Origin: Pseudobdellovibrionaceae bacterium
GTDB lineage: Bacteria > Bdellovibrionota > Bdellovibrionia > Bdellovibrionales > Bdellovibrionaceae
Reading direction: 5' to 3'
DNA: 17,117 bases
Assembly (NCBI GenBank): GCA_014376325.1
Contig: JACMRP010000180.1
Coordinates: forward strand, 1-17,117
Shown here: positions 13,626-17,117 of the stretch, piece after piece
Layout of the letters: every line of letters starts with the position of its first letter
Numbering within the stretch: position 1 is the stretch's first letter
The notes under the pieces: model-generated
Databases searched by the model: none
Told to the model about the DNA's origin: nothing
Seen by the model: the letters and a program-made list of their open reading frames with translations, nothing else
Program-made: the position numbers and the translations under genes

Positions 13626-15051
13626 AGGTTACGAAGCCGTTATCGGCATCGAGATTCACGTTCAGTTGCAGACCCACAGTAAAATGTTTTGTTCTGACTC
13701 CACGCAATTCAATGCTGCGGACAACGAAAACACCTCTCCGGTCAGTGTGGGCATGCCGGGCACTCTGCCGGTTGTTAATAAAACCGCGATCGAGTTTGCG
13801 ATCAAAACAGGTTTGGCACTCGGCTGTAAGATCCGACCGAAATCAGTTTTCTCTAGAAAAAACTATTTCTATCCGGATTTGCCAAAGGGATACCAAATTT
13901 CACAGTACGATCAGCCCCTTTGTGAACACGGAACCATTACTTTCAAAGTCGGCGAACAGACAAAAACGGTCAGCATCACGCGCGCGCACTTAGAAGAAGA
14001 TGCCGGGAAATCTATTCATCACGGCGATTACACCATGATTAATTACAACCGCGCGGGAATTCCGTTACTTGAAATCGTGACTGGTCCTGATATGAGCACT
14101 CCGCAAGAAGCCGCGGAGTATGGCCGGACCATCCGCCAAATCGTGCGCTATCTCGGCGTTTGCGATGGTAACCTTGAAGAGGGGTCGATGCGCTGTGACT
14201 GTAACGTCAGCGTGCGCAAGGTAGGCGACCCGAAGCTTGGTACCCGCACCGAACTTAAAAACATCAACTCATTCCGTTTCGTAGAAAAGGCGATCGAATA
14301 CGAAATCGAAAGACAGATCGACGCGATCGAGCGCGGCGAAAAGATCATTCAGGAAACCCGCCTATGGGACACGGACAAAAATAAAACCTTCGCGATGCGC
14401 ACCAAAGAAGAAGCACAAGACTACCGTTACTTCCCAGATCCAGACTTGCAGCCTCTGTTAGTTTCTGACGAGCTGATCAGCAGAATCAAAGCGACGTTGC
14501 CAGAGCTGCCAATCGCTCGCGCCGCACGTTTTGTTTCTGCGCACGGTTTGCCACAGTACGATGCCGAAGTGCTGACTGCCGAAGTCGACATTGCGGAATA
14601 CTATGAACAGACTGCAAAAGTTTCTAACAACTACAAATCGACCTCAAATTGGATCATGACTGAATTGATGCGGGACTTGAACGCCAACAATTTAGACATT
14701 ACGAAATCGCCGATCACCCCGACCAGTCTCGGTCAAATGATCACGTTGATCGACAAAGGAACAATTTCTGGCAAAATCGCTAAGACAGTTTTTCAAGAAA
14801 TGTGGAAGACCGGCAAAGGACCAGAAGCCATCGTTAAAGAAAAAGGCCTAGTGCAGATTTCCGATCCAGCAGCCGTTGAAAAACTTGTCGACGAAGTGTT
14901 AGCCGCGAACGCGCAACAAGTTGATGACCACAAGACTGGCAAAAAGAAAAATCTTTTTGGATTCTTCGTCGGCGCAGTGCTGAAGGCATCAAAAGGCCAA
15001 GCAAATCCAGAGCTGGTAAACCAAATTCTGCAGAAGAAGCTGAACGGATAA
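13615..15051 (+). CDS. gatB: Asp-tRNA(Asn)/Glu-tRNA(Gln) amidotransferase subunit B
   Basis: GatB binds the misacylated tRNA, activates its side chain with ATP and uses ammonia from GatA for the transamidation. The 478-residue product begins YEAVIGIEIHVQL and contains NRAGIPLLEIVTGPD, the conserved EEGSMRCDCNVSVR (188-201), GTRTELKNINSF, RTKEEAQDYRYFPDPDL and a C-terminal YqeY-like tRNA-binding region from about residue 330. The length is usual. The start at ATG 13615 lies 11 nt inside gatA, with AAAGGA at 13599-13604 ten nt upstream. The stop is 1 nt before the ppx start. The presence of GatCAB implies that glutaminylation and/or asparaginylation go through the indirect route in this organism. 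Confidence 0.98.
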   Translation: MSSRGYEAVIGIEIHVQLQTHSKMFCSDSTQFNAADNENTSPVSVGMPGTLPVVNKTAIEFAIKTGLALGCKIRPKSVFSRKNYFYPDLPKGYQISQYDQPLCEHGTITFKVGEQTKTVSITRAHLEEDAGKSIHHGDYTMINYNRAGIPLLEIVTGPDMSTPQEAAEYGRTIRQIVRYLGVCDGNLEEGSMRCDCNVSVRKVGDPKLGTRTELKNINSFRFVEKAIEYEIERQIDAIERGEKIIQETRLWDTDKNKTFAMRTKEEAQDYRYFPDPDLQPLLVSDELISRIKATLPELPIARAARFVSAHGLPQYDAEVLTAEVDIAEYYEQTAKVSNNYKSTSNWIMTELMRDLNANNLDITKSPITPTSLGQMITLIDKGTISGKIAKTVFQEMWKTGKGPEAIVKEKGLVQISDPAAVEKLVDEVLAANAQQVDDHKTGKKKNLFGFFVGAVLKASKGQANPELVNQILQKKLNG

Positions 15052-15052
15052 T

Positions 15053-15967
15053 ATGAAAGTCGCGGCGCTTGATCTCGGCTCCAATTCTTTTCTTTGCCTC
15101 ATTGTTGAAGGAGATAAAAGCGGGATCAAGACTGTCATTTCTGATCAGGTCAAAGTTGTGCGGCTGGGGCAAGGTGTTGGGCAATCGGGCGTTTTTCACC
15201 CCGACGCCTTAGCAAGGGCCAGGCAGTGTTTAACGGAGTTTAAAAAAACCATCGACGATCACAAGGTTGACCGTATTTTAGCGATGGCTACTTCGGCGGC
15301 TCGCGATGCCAGAAACGGTTCTGAGTTATTTAAAATAGGCAGTGATCTAGGAATTCCGATCGAAATTATTCCTGGTACGGACGAAGCGCGGATCACTTTC
15401 GGTGGCGCGACTGAAGGCGAGCTTCATGGTGACGAAAATATTCTCGTGATTGACGTTGGAGGCGGATCCACCGAAATCATAATTGGTGATAAACGAGACA
15501 TTCATTTTTCTAAAAGTATTGATATCGGCGCAGTCCGATTGACCGAAAGATTTATTTCGGCTCAACCGATTTCGCAGTCGGAACGGATTGCGGCCGAAAA
15601 CTACATCGACCAAAAGATCGCTTCGATCCGGCCATCGGTGATGAAACATAAAATTGAAAACATTCTTTCCGTTGCCGGCACTCCGTCTGCTTTAGCTGCA
15701 GCCATGCTCGGAAAATTTGACCCGAAAAAAGTTCAGGGCTTTGTCTTAACGCAATCCCAGTTAAAAGACTGGTGCGATCTATTTGCGAATACGTCCGTGC
15801 AAGAGAAGATCGACAAACATCATATTGAATCCGGCCGCGCTGACGTTATTTTTATCGGCACGACAATATTGCATCGCTTTTTGGTCCAAACGAATCAACA
15901 ATCAATGAAAGTTTCGATAAAAGGAGTTCGGTATGGCGTTGCTTTGGAAGCACTTTCTCGCGGTTAG
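15053..15967 (+). CDS. short-form Ppx/GppA-family phosphatase (exopolyphosphatase-like)
   Basis: The 304-residue product has the actin-like ASKHA phosphatase core. It shows the P-loop-like ALDLGSNSF at the N terminus, TSAARDARN, GTDEARITFGG with E111 at the usual catalytic glutamate position, VIDVGGGSTEII (132-143), DIGAVRLTE and VAGTPSALAA. The family degrades polyphosphate and/or hydrolyses pppGpp. It has only the N-terminal two-subdomain core, like the Aquifex enzyme (about 310 residues), and lacks the C-terminal HD-type domain of E. coli Ppx (513) and GppA (494), so substrate cannot be told from sequence. The ATG is 1 nt after the gatB stop. Its last 35 nt overlap the following gene (15933-15967). 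A link to tRNA charging is suggested only by the operon. Confidence 0.88.
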   Translation: MKVAALDLGSNSFLCLIVEGDKSGIKTVISDQVKVVRLGQGVGQSGVFHPDALARARQCLTEFKKTIDDHKVDRILAMATSAARDARNGSELFKIGSDLGIPIEIIPGTDEARITFGGATEGELHGDENILVIDVGGGSTEIIIGDKRDIHFSKSIDIGAVRLTERFISAQPISQSERIAAENYIDQKIASIRPSVMKHKIENILSVAGTPSALAAAMLGKFDPKKVQGFVLTQSQLKDWCDLFANTSVQEKIDKHHIESGRADVIFIGTTILHRFLVQTNQQSMKVSIKGVRYGVALEALSRG

Positions 15968-16388
15968 CATATTCACTGCCGTCTTTTCGGTCGCGAGCGC
16001 TCAGGACGTGAAGTTTGATAAGGCAAAACTTGTTTTGTCGAGCAAGACTATCAGCGTAGAACTTGCCAAAACTGATGCCGAACATGAGCGCGGTCTGATG
16101 TTTAGAAAAAATCTTCCAGAAAACGAAGGAATGCTTTTTGTATTCAAGGACGAAGATGTTCGAGCTTTCTGGATGAAGAATACAATCATCGACTTAAGTA
16201 TAGGTTACTTCGATAAAGATCGTACCTTGATCGATATACAACAGATGAAGGCCACGAGCATCTTAGATTCTAGACCTCCGTCGTATCCCAGCGCTAAGCC
16301 GGCGATGTACGCGCTTGAAATGAATAAGACGTGGTTCGCGAAAAACCGAATCAAAGTTGGCGCGAAGTTCGAGTTCTCGAAACGCTGA
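15933..16388 (+). CDS. exported DUF192-family protein
   Basis: The 151-residue product begins with a signal peptide (MALLWKHFLAVSIFTAVFSV) and an ASA-QD cleavage site after A23, so it is exported to the periplasm. The mature part is a DUF192 domain with the family landmarks ERGLMFRKNLPENEGMLFVF, FWMKNTIIDLSIGYFD, YPSAKPAMYALEMN and a final KVGAKFEF. The function of DUF192 is not established. The start at ATG 15933 lies 35 nt inside ppx in another frame; AAGGAG at 15921-15926, 6 nt upstream, strongly supports it. Its TGA precedes a 134-bp gap to the lipoprotein gene. Co-expression with the gat genes and ppx is inferred from the overlap. Confidence 0.88.
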   Translation: MALLWKHFLAVSIFTAVFSVASAQDVKFDKAKLVLSSKTISVELAKTDAEHERGLMFRKNLPENEGMLFVFKDEDVRAFWMKNTIIDLSIGYFDKDRTLIDIQQMKATSILDSRPPSYPSAKPAMYALEMNKTWFAKNRIKVGAKFEFSKR

Positions 16389-16425
16389 CATAAGTCCAGC
16401 AAGGCTAGTCCACTCCCAAAATTAT

Positions 16426-16454
16426 TTGCAACGTCGACCATCGAAACTTATGCT
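16426..16454 (+). promoter_or_regulatory. possible promoter for the LysM lipoprotein gene
   Basis: In the 134-bp gap after the DUF192 gene, TTGCAA (16426-16431) and TATGCT (16449-16454) are 17 nt apart and each match four of six consensus bases. The gap also has a small inverted repeat GAAAC/GTTTC at 16475-16489. No clear terminator for the gat operon was seen in this gap. Confidence 0.35.
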
Positions 16455-16522
16455 TAGGTGAGTGTAGATGATTTGAAACAGAACGTTTCCGTACGTTAGT
16501 GCGTTAATCAAGGATGAAAATT

Positions 16523-17117
16523 ATGCTAAAAAAGTTTGTACTACTTTTCGCATGCTTAGGGTTGGTCATTCAACTCAATGGCTGTACTTCGCAGGATTCA
16601 AAAGATAATAACGGCGAAGAGATGGCAGTCGATGCAGCTTCGGCAGACTCGGCTGAAGTAGAAAAAGTTGAAGGTAGCGAAAGCCTAGATATTACGGCGG
16701 ACGATTCGGCGTCTTCACTTTCTTCTGGTGACGCTCTTCCGGAAGATGCACTGGGCGAAGCGCCTCAGGCACCGGCTGAAGATCCAATGGCAACGGTTGA
16801 AAATTCAACGCCGTCTTCAAATGGCGGAGTTGTTGCCGATGTGCCTTCTGATCTGCCAGCTGACACTCTAGGTCAAGCTTCTTTGCCAACCGAAAATGTT
16901 GTTGAGTCGACTCCTCCGGTTTTAGAAGAGCCAGCTCCGATGACGGAAGCTCCTTCAACTATGGCTTCTTCATCGAGCTCTAATGACGAACCTAAAAGAG
17001 AAGCTAAGCCGGTTGTTTCTTACCGCAAAGTAGAAGCGACGCCTTGGAAAGAAGGCGGAAAGCTTTTGAATACAGTTTACGTTGCACGCGATGGCGATAA
17101 CTGGGGCAGCGTTAGCC
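16523..17117 (+). CDS. lipoprotein with acidic linker and start of a LysM-type domain (partial)
   Basis: The frame from ATG 16523 stays open for 198 codons and runs off the window, so the gene is truncated at its 3' end. It begins MLKKFVLLFACLGLVIQLNG and C21, a lipoprotein signal whose lipobox LNGC has Asn where small residues are usual. A long low-complexity linker rich in Ala, Pro, Glu, Ser and Asp (about 22-165) follows, then EAKPVVSYRKVEATPWK and NTVYVARDGDNWGSVS at 183-198. That last piece matches the start of LysM (YxVxxGDxLWxIA), which binds peptidoglycan. I infer an outer-membrane lipoprotein that spans the periplasm and contacts the cell wall. The start is chosen because AAGGA at 16510-16514 is 8 nt upstream; the in-frame ATG at 16514 overlaps that site. 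Confidence 0.8.
   Translation, partial: MLKKFVLLFACLGLVIQLNGCTSQDSKDNNGEEMAVDAASADSAEVEKVEGSESLDITADDSASSLSSGDALPEDALGEAPQAPAEDPMATVENSTPSSNGGVVADVPSDLPADTLGQASLPTENVVESTPPVLEEPAPMTEAPSTMASSSSSNDEPKREAKPVVSYRKVEATPWKEGGKLLNTVYVARDGDNWGSVS

Noticed and set aside
16692..16958. 88-residue minus-strand open frame inside the lipoprotein gene
   Set aside because: It mirrors the low-complexity linker of the lipoprotein, whose frame has a signal peptide, ribosome site and LysM start.
1..17117. CRISPR array, insertion sequence, prophage, tRNA or rRNA
   Set aside because: No regularly spaced repeats, transposase, integrase or cloverleaf-type sequence was seen anywhere in the window.

Overview
The window looks like chromosomal DNA from a Bdellovibrio-like bacterium (Bdellovibrionota). 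The strongest pointer is a 64-residue single histone fold protein at 8146-8340. It closely resembles, from memory, the bacterial histone HBb (Bd0055) of Bdellovibrio bacteriovorus. The balanced base composition, the number of small lipoproteins and exported proteins, and the presence of gatCAB all fit. I saw no mobile element, CRISPR array, tRNA or rRNA, and no clear sign of recent transfer. The organism assignment is inference from the proteins, not from a marker such as 16S rRNA.

Layout. (1) 44-3255, plus strand: a tightly packed lysine/peptidoglycan-precursor operon, dapA - dapB - a degenerate FolK(HPPK)-like protein - a small transaldolase - a lipoprotein, joined by stop/start overlaps or very short gaps. 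(2) 3233-5230: a good sigma70-type promoter sits over the end of the lipoprotein gene. It is followed at once by a nearly perfect 31-bp palindrome made of two tandem TTTTGCAAA units, then a 638-residue exported protein of unknown function that starts with TTG. (3) 5234-6514, minus strand: murD, running divergently from (4) a 484-residue metallophosphoesterase with a membrane-helix insertion (6598-8052). (5) 8146-8426: the histone gene and its own terminator, followed closely by a RimJ/RimL-type acetyltransferase (8454-9005). (6) 9002-11773, minus strand: a ligA - tail-anchored membrane protein - FKBP prolyl isomerase operon. (7) 11861-16388, plus strand: gatC - gatA - gatB - short Ppx/GppA - exported DUF192 protein, with overlapping or near-touching genes. 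(8) 16523-17117: the start of a LysM-type lipoprotein that runs off the end.

How they fit together. DapA/DapB supply diaminopimelate and lysine, MurD builds the peptidoglycan stem peptide, and the lipoproteins, LysM protein and exported proteins act in the envelope. GatCAB makes Gln-tRNA and/or Asn-tRNA by transamidation, and LigA and the histone serve the chromosome. The most interesting items are the histone with its neighbouring acetyltransferase, the promoter-proximal 31-bp palindrome, and the FolK-like protein that appears to have lost its catalytic aspartates.
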